From: Antarctobacter albus
Lineage (GTDB): Bacteria > Pseudomonadota > Alphaproteobacteria > Rhodobacterales > Rhodobacteraceae
NCBI RefSeq assembly: GCF_900101505.1
Contig: NZ_FMZI01000003.1
Coordinates: 372,001 to 436,000 of the forward strand
Direction of reading: 5' to 3'
Length of the DNA stretch: 64,000 nt
Shown piece by piece: positions 44,868 to 53,570 of this stretch (position 1 is its first letter; each line of letters starts with the position of its first letter). Position numbers and translations under genes: made by a program. The notes under the pieces were generated by a model. That model worked only from the letters and a program-made list of their open reading frames with translations, was not told where the DNA came from and searched no databases.

Positions 44868-44887
44868 GTTAGCCGCAGTTAGCCGCG
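44868..44887. repeat. Tandem direct repeat upstream of the PleD-like gene
   Basis: Two adjacent copies of GTTAGCCGC(A/G), at 44868-44877 and 44878-44887, in the 112 bp between the divergent PleD-like and DUF3572 genes. Could be an operator, or chance. Confidence 0.35.
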
Positions 44888-44955
44888 CTTGCACTTTTCT
44901 TTCCGCTCAGCTTTGATGACTATTGGTTAAGAAACCCTTTCGGAGAGAGATCAAA

Positions 44956-45240
44956 ATGGATCTGTCGCGGGAAGCCGCCGAAACCGTCGGCTTGCAGGCG
45001 GTGGCCTGGCTGGCCGGAAACGACGAGTTGCTGCCGGTCTTCCTGGGCGCGACGGGGGCCTCGCAGGAGGACTTTCGGGAGGGGTTGCAGGACCCGGTCT
45101 TTCAGGGGTCGGTTCTTGATTTCCTCCTGATGGATGATGCCTGGGTCATGGCTTTCTGCGAGGCGGAAGGTCTTCGGCCGCAGGACCCTATGGCCGCGCG
45201 GATGGCCCTGCCGGGCGGGGAAACGGTACACTGGACATGA
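44956..45240 (+). CDS. DUF3572 family protein
   Basis: A 94-residue soluble helical protein. The core LQAVAWLAGNDELLPVFLGATGASQEDFREG and FLLMDDAWVMAFCEAEGL is characteristic of DUF3572, common in Rhizobiales and Rhodobacterales. The ATG at 44956 follows GGAGAGAG. Function unknown. It overlaps the HAD phosphatase gene (ATGA), so the two are translationally coupled. Confidence 0.85.
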   Translation: MDLSREAAETVGLQAVAWLAGNDELLPVFLGATGASQEDFREGLQDPVFQGSVLDFLLMDDAWVMAFCEAEGLRPQDPMAARMALPGGETVHWT

Positions 45241-45944
45241 CTTTAGCCGCGATCGAGGCGGTGCTTTTCGACAAGGACGGCACCCTGTTCGATTTTGCTG
45301 AAACCTGGAACGCCTTTGCGGCGCGCCTGATCCTACGTCTGGCCGACGGAGATGACCTGCGGCGGCACGGTCTGGCGCGGGCCCTGATGTTCGATCTCGA
45401 GGCGGGCAGTTTCCTGCCTGGCAGCCCGGTGATCGCGGGAACCAACCGCGAGGTTGCCGAACTGATCGCCCCCATCCTGCCCGAACGCGGTATCGAAGAG
45501 CTCGAATCGCTGATCATCGCCGAGGCGGCCGACGCCCCGTTAAGCGAAGCCGTGGCGCTGGTGCCTTATCTCGCCGGACTGGCGGCGCGCGGGCTCAGTC
45601 TGGGAGTGATGACCAACGACAGCGAATCCGTGGCGCGTGCGCATCTGCGGGCCGCCGGGATAGAGGGGATGTTCGATTTCGTTGCCGGCGCTGACAGCGG
45701 TCACGGCGCCAAGCCGTCGCCCCGGCCCTTGCTGGCCTTTGCCTCGGCGACAGGTCATGCACCGGACCGGGTGATCATGGTTGGCGACAGCTTGCATGAC
45801 CTTGCCGCCGGTCGTGCCGCAGGCATGTGGACAGCCGGTGTGCTGACCGGGATGGCGGATGCGGATACCCTGGCACCGATGGCGGACGTGGTTCTGCCCG
45901 ACATCGGGCATCTTCCGGACTGGCTCTCTGATCGCGGAACCTGA
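45237..45944 (+). CDS. HAD family hydrolase (phosphoglycolate phosphatase-like)
   Basis: A 235-residue HAD phosphatase. Motif I FDKDGTLFDF carries the nucleophile Asp, motif II is VMTNDS, the Lys motif is GAKPSPRP and motif IV is MVGDSLHDLAAG. The first position of motif I is Asp in DKDGT, with K replacing the usual x of DxDGT. The cap domain is C1 type. Gph-like substrate is plausible but not proven. Translationally coupled to DUF3572. Confidence 0.88.
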   Translation: MTLAAIEAVLFDKDGTLFDFAETWNAFAARLILRLADGDDLRRHGLARALMFDLEAGSFLPGSPVIAGTNREVAELIAPILPERGIEELESLIIAEAADAPLSEAVALVPYLAGLAARGLSLGVMTNDSESVARAHLRAAGIEGMFDFVAGADSGHGAKPSPRPLLAFASATGHAPDRVIMVGDSLHDLAAGRAAGMWTAGVLTGMADADTLAPMADVVLPDIGHLPDWLSDRGT

Positions 45945-46027
45945 AAGCGACCAATTTCGTCGGTTTTGCGAAGGAAGGCGCGTCGCGGGCGCTGTGTGAT
46001 GGTGGGCACCAGACACGGAGAGCCACC

Positions 46028-47602
46028 ATGCCGGATGCCGCTGACGCTATCTTGACCGCCCAGAAACGCCGCCGGACCGGGGGGCGCGCGGGCAACCGGC
46101 GCCGCGGTGGCGCGGCAATCGAACAGATGCCATGGCGTCTGCCCGTCAACATCGATCGCCCCACGGAACCGCTGACCGAGGAGGGCGTGGAACGCCTGCA
46201 CCATGCGACCATGCGCATCCTCGAAGAGATCGGAATCGAGTTTCTGCACCCCGAAGCGGTCGAGATCCTGCGTGCCGCGGGTTGCACCGTCCAGGGCGAG
46301 AACGTCCGCATCGGGCGTGACATGGTCATGGAGATGGTCGCCAAGGCCCCGGCGAAGTTCACGCTCATGCCGCGCAACCCAGACCGCAAACTGACCATCG
46401 GGGACGGGCATATCCTCTTTGGCAACGTCTCGTCCCCGCCCAACTACTATGACCTGGAAATCGGCAAGAAGGTCTCCGGCACCCGCCAGCAATGTGCCAA
46501 CCTGCTCAAGCTGACGCAGTATTTCAACTGCATCCACTTCGCCGGCGGCTACCCGGTCGAGCCGGTGGACGTGCATGCCAGCGTGCGCCATCTGGACGTG
46601 GTCTTTGACAAGCTGACACTGACCGACAAGGTCATGCACGCCTATTCACTGGGCAAGGAGCGGGTCGAGGACGTGATGGAAATGGTCCGCATCAGCCAGG
46701 GGATCAGCCACGAGGAGTTCAACGCCTCGCCCCGGATGTACACCAACATCAACTCGACCTCGCCATTGAAGCATGACTACCCGATGATGGATGGCTGGAT
46801 GCGCATGGCGCGGCGCGGGCAGGGACTGGTGGTGACGCCCTTCACGCTCGCCGGTGCGATGGCGCCGGTGACGATGGCGGGCGCGGTGGCGCAATCCCTG
46901 GCCGAGGGGCTGGCGGCGGTGGTTCTGGCGCAGATCATCAATCCCGGTGTTCCCTGCGTGATCGGGACCTTCACCTCGAACGTCGACATGAAGACCGGCG
47001 CGCCGGCTTTCGGCACGCCGGAGTACATGCGTGCCACCCAGATGACCGGCCAGATGGCGCGGTTTTACGGATTGCCGATGCGGTCATCGGGGGTCTGCGC
47101 GGCCAACGTGCCGGACGGGCAAGCCATGTGGGAGACAGAACATTCGCTCTGGGCCGCGGTCCAGTCGGGCACCAACATGGTCTATCACGCGGCTGGCTGG
47201 CTGGAGGGCGGGCTGGTGGCCAGCCCGGAAAAGTTCATCATGGACTGCGAGGTGTTGCAGCAGATCCAGCGTTACCTCGAGCCCGAGGTCTGTGATGTTT
47301 CGGACGATGCACTGGCGGTCGAGACGATCCGCGAAGTGGGCCCCAATGGCCATTTCTTCGGGGTCGATCACACGCAGGAACGCTACGAGACCGCCTTTTA
47401 CCAACCTTTCCTGTCGGACTGGAAGAACTTCGAGGCCTGGGAAGCGGCTGGCGCCGTCTGGACGGCCGAGCGCGCGCATACACTGTTCAAACGTATCATG
47501 GACGAGTTCGAGGCGCCGCCCCTGGACGTGGCGATCCGTGAGGAGCTGGAGGACTTCGTCGCACGCCGCAAGGCAGAGGGCGGGGCGCCGACGGATTTCT
47601 GA
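46028..47602 (+). CDS. MttB-type (trimethylamine methyltransferase family) protein
   Basis: A 524-residue member of the MttB superfamily. The frame has no in-frame amber codon, so this is a non-pyrrolysine MttB, the group that includes glycine betaine:corrinoid methyltransferases. Conserved blocks include LHPEAVEILRAAGCTV and AGAMAPVTMAGAVAQSLAEGL. It is not joined to a corrinoid protein gene, so the methyl acceptor is unknown. A rho-independent terminator lies just behind it. Other one-carbon genes lie 4-14 kb downstream. Confidence 0.82.
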   Translation: MPDAADAILTAQKRRRTGGRAGNRRRGGAAIEQMPWRLPVNIDRPTEPLTEEGVERLHHATMRILEEIGIEFLHPEAVEILRAAGCTVQGENVRIGRDMVMEMVAKAPAKFTLMPRNPDRKLTIGDGHILFGNVSSPPNYYDLEIGKKVSGTRQQCANLLKLTQYFNCIHFAGGYPVEPVDVHASVRHLDVVFDKLTLTDKVMHAYSLGKERVEDVMEMVRISQGISHEEFNASPRMYTNINSTSPLKHDYPMMDGWMRMARRGQGLVVTPFTLAGAMAPVTMAGAVAQSLAEGLAAVVLAQIINPGVPCVIGTFTSNVDMKTGAPAFGTPEYMRATQMTGQMARFYGLPMRSSGVCAANVPDGQAMWETEHSLWAAVQSGTNMVYHAAGWLEGGLVASPEKFIMDCEVLQQIQRYLEPEVCDVSDDALAVETIREVGPNGHFFGVDHTQERYETAFYQPFLSDWKNFEAWEAAGAVWTAERAHTLFKRIMDEFEAPPLDVAIREELEDFVARRKAEGGAPTDF

Positions 47603-47633
47603 GACGGGTCTTTGTCCGCAGGCTTCCCCGCGG

Positions 47634-47667
47634 AAATCCGGGCAATTGTACCTGTTTCCGGATTTTT
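47634..47667 (+). terminator. Rho-independent terminator
   Basis: AAATCCGG (47634-47641) pairs with CCGGATTT (47658-47665) across a 16-nt loop; the T-run reaches 47667. Located behind the MttB-type gene. Confidence 0.75.
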
Positions 47668-47713
47668 AATCGCTGACCGCCATGCTCCGACCAAGGCGTA
47701 GAGGTATGGCATG

Positions 47714-48316
47714 ATGCATGGGTTGATCCTGCGGACCTTCCAGGTCTTTGTGGAGGATACATATGGACCCGGGATATGGGCCGACATTGCCGAGAAGGCG
47801 GGCCTTGAGGTGCCCGACTTCGAGGCGATGCTGAACTATGCGCCCGAAACCTACAGCGCATTGATCGGTGCGGCGGAAACCGTTCTGGACAAGCCGGCCG
47901 AGGCGATCTGGGAGGATGTCGGCACCTACCTCGTGTCGCATCCCAACAGTGAGGGCTTGCGTCGCCTGCTGCGCTTTGGTGGCGTCGATTTCATCGAGTT
48001 CCTGCATTCCCTGGACGATCTTCCGGACCGGAGCCGCCTGGTGGTCGCCGATCTGGTTCTGCCTGACCTTGAACTGACGGATAACGGAAACACCCAGTTC
48101 AAGCTGCGGGTGGGCGATGGCTTGCCCGGGTTCGGCTACGTCATGATGGGCGTCTTGCGGGCGATGGCCGATGACTACGGCGCGCTGGTTCTTCTGGATA
48201 CCGAAAGCGGGCACCGGGGCGAACAATACCTGATGGTGACGGTGATCGAGACCGCCTATGCCGAGGGGCGGGAGTTCGAACTGGCTGCGGGCAGTGGCGG
48301 GGCGGGCGAGGGATGA
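47714..48316 (+). CDS. H-NOX (HNOB) domain protein with altered haem site
   Basis: A 200-residue stand-alone H-NOX protein, normally a haem-based NO sensor. The opening MHGLILRTFQ and the EDTYGPGIW segment are typical. However, aligning the FLxxLDxLH stretch puts Pro104 (FLHSLDDLP) at the usual proximal haem histidine. The nearest His is H98, six residues earlier. The YxSxR motif is also missing: LLDTESGHRG stands in its place. The start at 47714 is favoured by spacing to GAGGTA. It overlaps the following diguanylate cyclase by 4 nt. Haem binding needs testing. Confidence 0.82.
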   Translation: MHGLILRTFQVFVEDTYGPGIWADIAEKAGLEVPDFEAMLNYAPETYSALIGAAETVLDKPAEAIWEDVGTYLVSHPNSEGLRRLLRFGGVDFIEFLHSLDDLPDRSRLVVADLVLPDLELTDNGNTQFKLRVGDGLPGFGYVMMGVLRAMADDYGALVLLDTESGHRGEQYLMVTVIETAYAEGREFELAAGSGGAGEG

Positions 48317-49311
48317 GCACGCTTCCCGAGGAAATCCTGCACCTGATCTGCCCGATGCACCTGCTGTTGGAGCCTTCGGGCCATATCCGCCAGGCCGGCC
48401 CGACCTTGCACAAGATCAGTCCCGAACCGCTGGAGGGCGCCCGCTTCCTCGAGGTGTTCGAGGTTTTTAGGCCCCGCGCCGTAACCTGCATGAAGCAGCT
48501 GTTGCAGACCGAAGGCCGCAAGATCCGTCTGCGGCTGCGCGGCGGAGTCCGCACACAGCTTTACGGCGTGCTTGTTGCCGATGGACAGGGTGGCGCGGTG
48601 GTCAACCTGTCTTTCGGCATCCATGTCATGAGCGCGGTGCGGGACTATGCCCTGACCAGTTCGGATTTTGCGCCCACGGATCTTGCCGTCGAAATGTTGT
48701 ACCTGGTCGAGGCAAAGTCCGCGGCGATGGATGCGTCCCGGAACCTGAATACCAGGCTTCAGGGAGCGATGGTCGCCGCCGAAGAACGGGCCTTCACGGA
48801 TACCCTGACCGGGCTGCGCAACCGCCGCGCGCTTGACGCGGTGCTGGAACGTTTCAAGCGCGGAAGGGAACCGTTTGCCCTGATGCACATCGATCTGGAT
48901 TTCTTCAAACAGGTCAACGACACCTTGGGGCATGCGGCCGGCGATCTGGTGTTGCGGCATGTGGCGCGCATCATGACAGACGTTATCCGCAAGGATGATA
49001 CCGCAGTCCGGGTCGGCGGGGACGAGTTCCTGATTGTCTTCGGTGGCCTGATGCGGCCCGAGCGTCTTGGTGAGATTGCCGCCGATCTCATAGACCGGAT
49101 CGAGGAACCGGTAAGCTACGACGGCCGGGAGTGCCGGGTTTCCGCCAGTATCGGCATCGCCACCGCCAGCGGCGGCATCGAGAATCCTGACGAGTTGCTG
49201 GAGCAGGCAGATATGGCACTCTACGCCTCCAAACGCGCCGGGCGGGCCCAGTTCCGCTTCTTCGGAGAGGCTCCGGCAGAGGGTGGTCCGGCGCAGATGG
49301 CGGGTAAGTGA
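48313..49311 (+). CDS. H-NOX-associated diguanylate cyclase
   Basis: A 332-residue protein with an N-terminal HNOBA-type domain (residues 1-120, CPMHLLLEPSGHIRQAGP). A helical linker is followed by a complete GGDEF domain: GGDEF at 235-239 with the I-site RKDD at 226-229. It makes c-di-GMP and is expected to be switched by the H-NOX partner. Its ATG overlaps the H-NOX stop (ATGA), so the two proteins are produced together. This pair is known in several Rhodobacterales as an NO-responsive c-di-GMP module. Confidence 0.9.
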   Translation: MSTLPEEILHLICPMHLLLEPSGHIRQAGPTLHKISPEPLEGARFLEVFEVFRPRAVTCMKQLLQTEGRKIRLRLRGGVRTQLYGVLVADGQGGAVVNLSFGIHVMSAVRDYALTSSDFAPTDLAVEMLYLVEAKSAAMDASRNLNTRLQGAMVAAEERAFTDTLTGLRNRRALDAVLERFKRGREPFALMHIDLDFFKQVNDTLGHAAGDLVLRHVARIMTDVIRKDDTAVRVGGDEFLIVFGGLMRPERLGEIAADLIDRIEEPVSYDGRECRVSASIGIATASGGIENPDELLEQADMALYASKRAGRAQFRFFGEAPAEGGPAQMAGK

Positions 49312-49330
49312 AATTCCTGAAACTTTGGTC

Positions 49331-49359
49331 TTGATCCCGCTGAAACCTCATCGTAAGTA
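49331..49359 (+). promoter_or_regulatory. Promoter of tRNA-Gln
   Basis: TTGATC (49331-49336), a 17-nt spacer, then TAAGTA (49354-49359), ending 12 bp before the mature tRNA 5' end. Good match to sigma-70. Confidence 0.6.
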
Positions 49360-49371
49360 GCGCGCCACGGT

Positions 49372-49446
49372 TGGGGTGTAGCCAAGTGGTAAGGCAACGG
49401 TTTTTGGTACCGCGTACCGTAGGTTCGAATCCTACCACCCCAGCCA
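49372..49446 (+). tRNA. tRNA-Gln (anticodon TTG)
   Basis: A 75-nt tRNA including an encoded CCA. The acceptor stem TGGGGTG pairs with CACCCCA. The anticodon loop TTTTGGT carries TTG, and the T-loop is GGTTCGAATCC. The anticodon-stem closing pair A-C is a mismatch. No integrase or attachment repeat flanks it. Confidence 0.95.
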
Positions 49447-49593
49447 AGTTTCACCGAAGTGAGCGATTATCGATCTTCTGAAGAGGCACTTCGGCCCTTC
49501 GTGAATTTCCCTTGAGTGAAATAATTTGAACCCACGGCTGTCCTGCTGTATCGCTCCCGACTCTGGAAACGGGTCTTCTGGGCAGGGCGCAGG

Positions 49594-50715
49594 ATGGAAA
49601 TACGGTTCGATTTCGGCCCCGGCTATGCGGCAGCAGAATTTGCCAACCCGTCGCGCCTGATCCGTGCCGACAGCACAGAGGACGTGCCGACGGCACTCGC
49701 GGAGCTCGATGCTGCGCGCCAGGCGGGGCAGTGGCTTGCCGGCTATGCCAGCTACGAACTGGGCTATGCGCTGGAGCCGCGCCTTGAAGACCGGATGCCG
49801 GACAGGCGGCGCATGCCGCTTTTGTGTTTTGGCGTCTATCCCGCACCCGGACCCGCCTCAGCGCCTCGGGGCGGAGATTTCAGTCTGGGGATCTTCCGAC
49901 CGGACTGGGATGCGACACGCTACGCCAGCGCCTTTGCGCAGGTTCATGACTGGATTGGTTCCGGGGACATCTACCAGGCCAACCTGACCTTTCCGCTTTG
50001 CGCGCCCTGTTCAGGTGACTTGAGGGCACTCTACGGTGCGCTCTCCGCCCGTCAACCAGTGTCGCACGGCGCGCTGGTCATGCCTGATGATGGCCCGGCC
50101 ATCCTGTCGCGCTCGCCCGAGCTGTTCTTCCGCGTCGACGAGAACGGCCGAATAGCGACGCGCCCGATGAAGGGAACCGCGCCGCGGGGACGAACGTCGA
50201 AAGAAGACGCGGACCTGCGCCGTTGGCTGGCTGGGGATGAAAAGACCCTGGCCGAAAATCTGATGATCGTTGATCTCTTGCGCAACGACCTGTCCCGGGT
50301 CGCGACGCCCGGAACCGTATCCGTGCCGGAACTGTTCAAGGTGGAGACCTATGAAACCGTGCACCAGATGGTCAGCCAGATCGAGGCGCGGCTGGCGCCC
50401 GGCATTGAACTTTCTGATATCTTCCGGGCCCTGTTTCCCTGTGGATCGATCACCGGCGCGCCCAAGATCCGCGCGATGGAAGTCATCAACGACCTGGAGA
50501 CGGCCCCGCGCGAGGCCTATTGCGGCGCCATCGGCTGGGCGGCACCCGACGGGCGATCGGAATTCAACGTGGCGATCCGAACGCTGTTGGTCGAGAATGG
50601 CACAGCGGTACTGAATGTCGGCGGTGGCCTCGTCTGGGACAGCCGTGCAGACAATGAATACGAGGAGGCGCTGTGGAAGAGCCGTTTCGCGACGTTCCAG
50701 CAGGAACCGGCCTGA
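49594..50715 (+). CDS. pabB: Aminodeoxychorismate synthase component I
   Basis: A 373-residue chorismate-utilising enzyme. Key blocks are IYQANLTFPL, SRSPELFF, RPMKGTAPRG, ENLMIVDLLRNDLSRV and the PCGSITGAPKIRAMEVI signature. It converts chorismate and glutamine to aminodeoxychorismate for folate synthesis. It has no fused amidotransferase. The coupled downstream pabC-like gene supports PabB over anthranilate synthase. Upstream of it lies tRNA-Gln. Confidence 0.93.
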   Translation: MEIRFDFGPGYAAAEFANPSRLIRADSTEDVPTALAELDAARQAGQWLAGYASYELGYALEPRLEDRMPDRRRMPLLCFGVYPAPGPASAPRGGDFSLGIFRPDWDATRYASAFAQVHDWIGSGDIYQANLTFPLCAPCSGDLRALYGALSARQPVSHGALVMPDDGPAILSRSPELFFRVDENGRIATRPMKGTAPRGRTSKEDADLRRWLAGDEKTLAENLMIVDLLRNDLSRVATPGTVSVPELFKVETYETVHQMVSQIEARLAPGIELSDIFRALFPCGSITGAPKIRAMEVINDLETAPREAYCGAIGWAAPDGRSEFNVAIRTLLVENGTAVLNVGGGLVWDSRADNEYEEALWKSRFATFQQEPA

Positions 50716-51320
50716 TCGAAACCATGCTGTGGCAGCCGGGGCAGGGTGTGGTCCTGGCGCGTCGGCATCGGGACAGGATGTGCCTCGCGGCCCGCAAGCT
50801 GGGGTTCCGCTTTGATCCCGGGGCATTTGATGGTGTCTTGGCAGGGATCGAAGGGGCAGACCCGCTGCGGGTGCGCGCATTGTTGCACAGCGATGGGCGG
50901 CTCGAGACGACAACGGCGTCCTTGCCGCCCCCTGCGGCTGTCTGGCGTGTTGCCATCGCGCCGGCAACGCTAGATTCGAAAGACCCCTGGCTAAGGGTGA
51001 AATCCACGCGCCGACGGCTTTACGATGACATGCGCGCAGCACTTCCCCAAGGCGTGGACGAGGCTGTCTTTCTGAATGAGAAAGGGCATGTCTGCGAAGG
51101 CACGATCACCAACCTGCTGGTTCGTCAGGGGGATCAGTGGGTGACACCGCCCCTGTCGGACGGGGTCTTGCCGGGGGTCATGCGGGCGCAGCTGTTGTCG
51201 ACCGGAAAAGTGCGGGTTGGCAGCGTGACCCCGGATGACCTGCGGACAGCCATGGGCCTGCGAATGTGCAATGCATTGCGCGGCCAGATAGAGGCAGAAC
51301 TGGTGAACTGGCCCGGCTGA
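50673..51320 (+). CDS. pabC: Aminodeoxychorismate lyase (PabC-like, class IV PLP enzyme)
   Basis: A 215-residue class IV PLP enzyme that would release pyruvate from aminodeoxychorismate to give p-aminobenzoate. The PLP lysine lies in RVKSTRR and the conserved GTITNLLV block follows. It starts at a GTG (50673) with GAGGAGG just upstream and overlaps pabB by 43 nt, so translation is strongly coupled. It is short for the family, lacking some N-terminal residues. Identity rests mainly on context. Confidence 0.82.
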   Translation: MEEPFRDVPAGTGLIETMLWQPGQGVVLARRHRDRMCLAARKLGFRFDPGAFDGVLAGIEGADPLRVRALLHSDGRLETTTASLPPPAAVWRVAIAPATLDSKDPWLRVKSTRRRLYDDMRAALPQGVDEAVFLNEKGHVCEGTITNLLVRQGDQWVTPPLSDGVLPGVMRAQLLSTGKVRVGSVTPDDLRTAMGLRMCNALRGQIEAELVNWPG

Positions 51321-51884
51321 CCCTGTTACGGCGCAGGTCCTGCCAAAAGCGGTTCCAACCTTGTGCGAGTCTTCGCCGCCATGTCGATTCTCCAGCCTGA
51401 TTCCCGGGCTTTCAGGCGTCGGATGACAACGCGTTTTGCTCTCTGGGCGCGCGACAACGGTCACCAATCTCATCGGCAAGGGCGGGTCGAAAGCCTAGGC
51501 AGCGAGGCTTGCCGCTGAATTTCACTGGCATTGTTAATTGAGCGCTTCAGATCGACCGGTTGTCACCGCCATCCAAGGAGTGGCGGCGGCCCGATCTATC
51601 GCGCGAAGAACACGACTGAATGTGCGAGCAAGTGTTTCGTGTTGAGGCGTGTCATTCGAATCAAGTAATTGATTATAAATTAAAAAATTTAAATTTCCTA
51701 TCCGCGAAATTTGTTTCTCTGCGAAGGCAGGCGCCGTTCGGATCGACCGCGCCAAGTGCACGATTCCATCCTCTTCAGCGATGCCCTTTTCCCTTCGGTG
51801 CCAAAATTTGGTGTTGACCGTGGGTAAAATAAATTGATTATTGGGAAAGTATTGAAGGTCTAAAAACCGAGAGGATCGTTGAAC
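51321..51884. other. 564 bp intergenic region before the formate dehydrogenase genes
   Basis: No supported gene. The stretch 51655-51710 is strongly AT-rich (runs of A and T around AAATTAAAAAATTTAAA), quite unlike the rest of the window. A minus-strand frame from a GTG at 51761 to 51534 (75 codons) has a GAAGAGGA-like site upstream but no recognisable homology. The right end contains the candidate promoter described separately. Confidence 0.45.
51814..51843 (+). promoter_or_regulatory. Candidate promoter of the formate dehydrogenase operon
   Basis: TTGACC at 51814-51819, then a 17- to 18-nt AT-rich spacer and ATTATT/TTATTG at about 51837-51843. It lies about 45 bp before the fdsGB start codon. 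Confidence 0.45.
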
Positions 51885-53567
51885 ATGTCGCTCGATGACG
51901 TGGGTATCTGGAAGACAGGCCGAGGCAAGGGGCGTCACACGCCGAAAGGCCGTCAGTATGATGACGAAGCACTGGCCGAGGTTCGTTCTCTCCTCGGGGA
52001 TGCGCCGCGCCGCCGTGACCTGTTGATCGAGCACCTTCACCGGATCCAGGACCACTTTGGACATCTTTCGGCCCGGCACCTGCGGGCCCTTGCCGAAGAA
52101 ATGCGCCTGAGCATGGCCGAGGTCTACGAGGTCGCGACCTTCTATGCGCATTTCGACGTCATCAAGGAAAACGACACCCCGCCGCCCGCGCTGACGATCC
52201 GAGTCTGCGACTCGCTGTCCTGCGAATTGGCGGGTGCGGATCAGCTGCGCGCGGCGCTGGAAAAGGGGATGGACCCGACCCAGGTGCGTGTCCTGCGGGC
52301 GCCCTGCATGGGGCGTTGCGATACCGCGCCGGTGCTGGAACTGGGGCACAATCACATCGATCATGCCACGCCGGAAAAGGTGCAGGCCGCGATCGCTGCG
52401 GGTGAAACCCATGCCCGCATTCCCGACTATGAAACCTTTGACGCCTACAAGGCTGAAGGTGGCTACAAGGTGTTGGCCGACCTGCGTCAGGATGGCGATT
52501 GGGAAGCGGTCCAGGACAAGGTCCTGTCCGCCGGCCTGCGCGGGCTTGGCGGTGCTGGTTTCCCGTCCGGCAAGAAATGGGGCTTCGTGCGTGCCAATCC
52601 GGGCCCGCGTTACCTGGCGGTAAACGGTGACGAGGGTGAACCCGGCACGTTCAAGGACCGTTACGACCTTGAACGCACGCCGCATCTTTTCCTCGAGGGG
52701 ATGCTGATTGCGGCCTGGGCGGTCGAGGCGGAAACCTGTTTCATCTACATGCGCGACGAATACCCCGCCGTGCTGGAAATCCTGCGCCGCGAGATCGCCG
52801 CGCTGGAAGAGGCCGGTATCGTTGCCCCCGGATACATCGACCTGCGCCGTGGCGCGGGCGCCTACATCTGCGGCGAAGAAAGCGCGATGATCGAGTCGAT
52901 CGAGGGCAAGCGCGGCATCCCGCGCCATCGTCCGCCCTTTGTGGCTCAGGTCGGGGTCTTTGACCGTCCGACACTGGTTCACAACGTCGAAACGCTGAAA
53001 TGGGTGGCCCGCATCCTGCGCGAAGGGCCGGAGGTTCTGAACTCGGTCGAAAAGAACGGTCGCAAGGGTCTGCGCAGCTACTCGGTGTCCGGCCGTGTGA
53101 ACAAGCCCGGCGTGCATCTGCTGCCGGCAGGCTCGACCATCACCGATATCATCGAGGCAGCGGGCGGCATGCTGGATGGGCACAGCTTCAAGGCGTACCA
53201 GCCGGGTGGTCCGTCCTCGGGGCTGTTGCCCGCGTCGCTGAACGACGTGCCGCTGGATTTCGATACCTTGCAGCCGCATGGCTCCTTCATCGGCTCGGCT
53301 GCCGTCGTGGTCCTGTCGGACCAGGACAGCGCCCGCGATGCCGCGCTAAACATGCTGCGCTTCTTCGAGGACGAAAGCTGTGGCCAGTGTACGCCCTGCC
53401 GCGCAGGCTGTGAAAAGGCGGTCAAGCTGATGCAGGCCGGCCGCTGGGACCAGGGTCTTCTGGAAGAGCTGAGCCAGACGATGGTCGACGCCTCGATCTG
53501 TGGCCTTGGACAGGCCGCCCCGAACCCGATCCGCCTGACAATCAAGCATTTTCCCGACGAGGTCTGA
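51885..53567 (+). CDS. Formate dehydrogenase, fused FdsG-FdsB (NuoE/NuoF) subunit
   Basis: A 560-residue fusion. Residues about 1-150 form a NuoE-like [2Fe-2S] domain (CDSLSCELAG and APCMGRCDTAP). The remainder is a NuoF-like FMN/NAD domain with GLGGAGFPSGKKW, NGDEGEPGTFKDR, GAYICGEESAMIESIEGKRG and the [4Fe-4S] motif CGQCTPCRAGC. It is the diaphorase arm of a soluble NAD-dependent molybdenum formate dehydrogenase. The ATG at 51885 with GAGGA upstream is used rather than the TTG two codons earlier. It is 3 bp before fdsA. Confidence 0.92.
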   Translation: MSLDDVGIWKTGRGKGRHTPKGRQYDDEALAEVRSLLGDAPRRRDLLIEHLHRIQDHFGHLSARHLRALAEEMRLSMAEVYEVATFYAHFDVIKENDTPPPALTIRVCDSLSCELAGADQLRAALEKGMDPTQVRVLRAPCMGRCDTAPVLELGHNHIDHATPEKVQAAIAAGETHARIPDYETFDAYKAEGGYKVLADLRQDGDWEAVQDKVLSAGLRGLGGAGFPSGKKWGFVRANPGPRYLAVNGDEGEPGTFKDRYDLERTPHLFLEGMLIAAWAVEAETCFIYMRDEYPAVLEILRREIAALEEAGIVAPGYIDLRRGAGAYICGEESAMIESIEGKRGIPRHRPPFVAQVGVFDRPTLVHNVETLKWVARILREGPEVLNSVEKNGRKGLRSYSVSGRVNKPGVHLLPAGSTITDIIEAAGGMLDGHSFKAYQPGGPSSGLLPASLNDVPLDFDTLQPHGSFIGSAAVVVLSDQDSARDAALNMLRFFEDESCGQCTPCRAGCEKAVKLMQAGRWDQGLLEELSQTMVDASICGLGQAAPNPIRLTIKHFPDEV

Positions 53568-53570
53568 GCG

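Noticed and set aside
46028-47602. Pyrrolysine-containing MttB
   Set aside because: No in-frame TAG is present and no pyl genes are seen, so this is the non-Pyl group.
49372-49446. tRNA-Gln as an integration site
   Set aside because: No integrase, no repeated tRNA 3' end and no foreign genes follow it.
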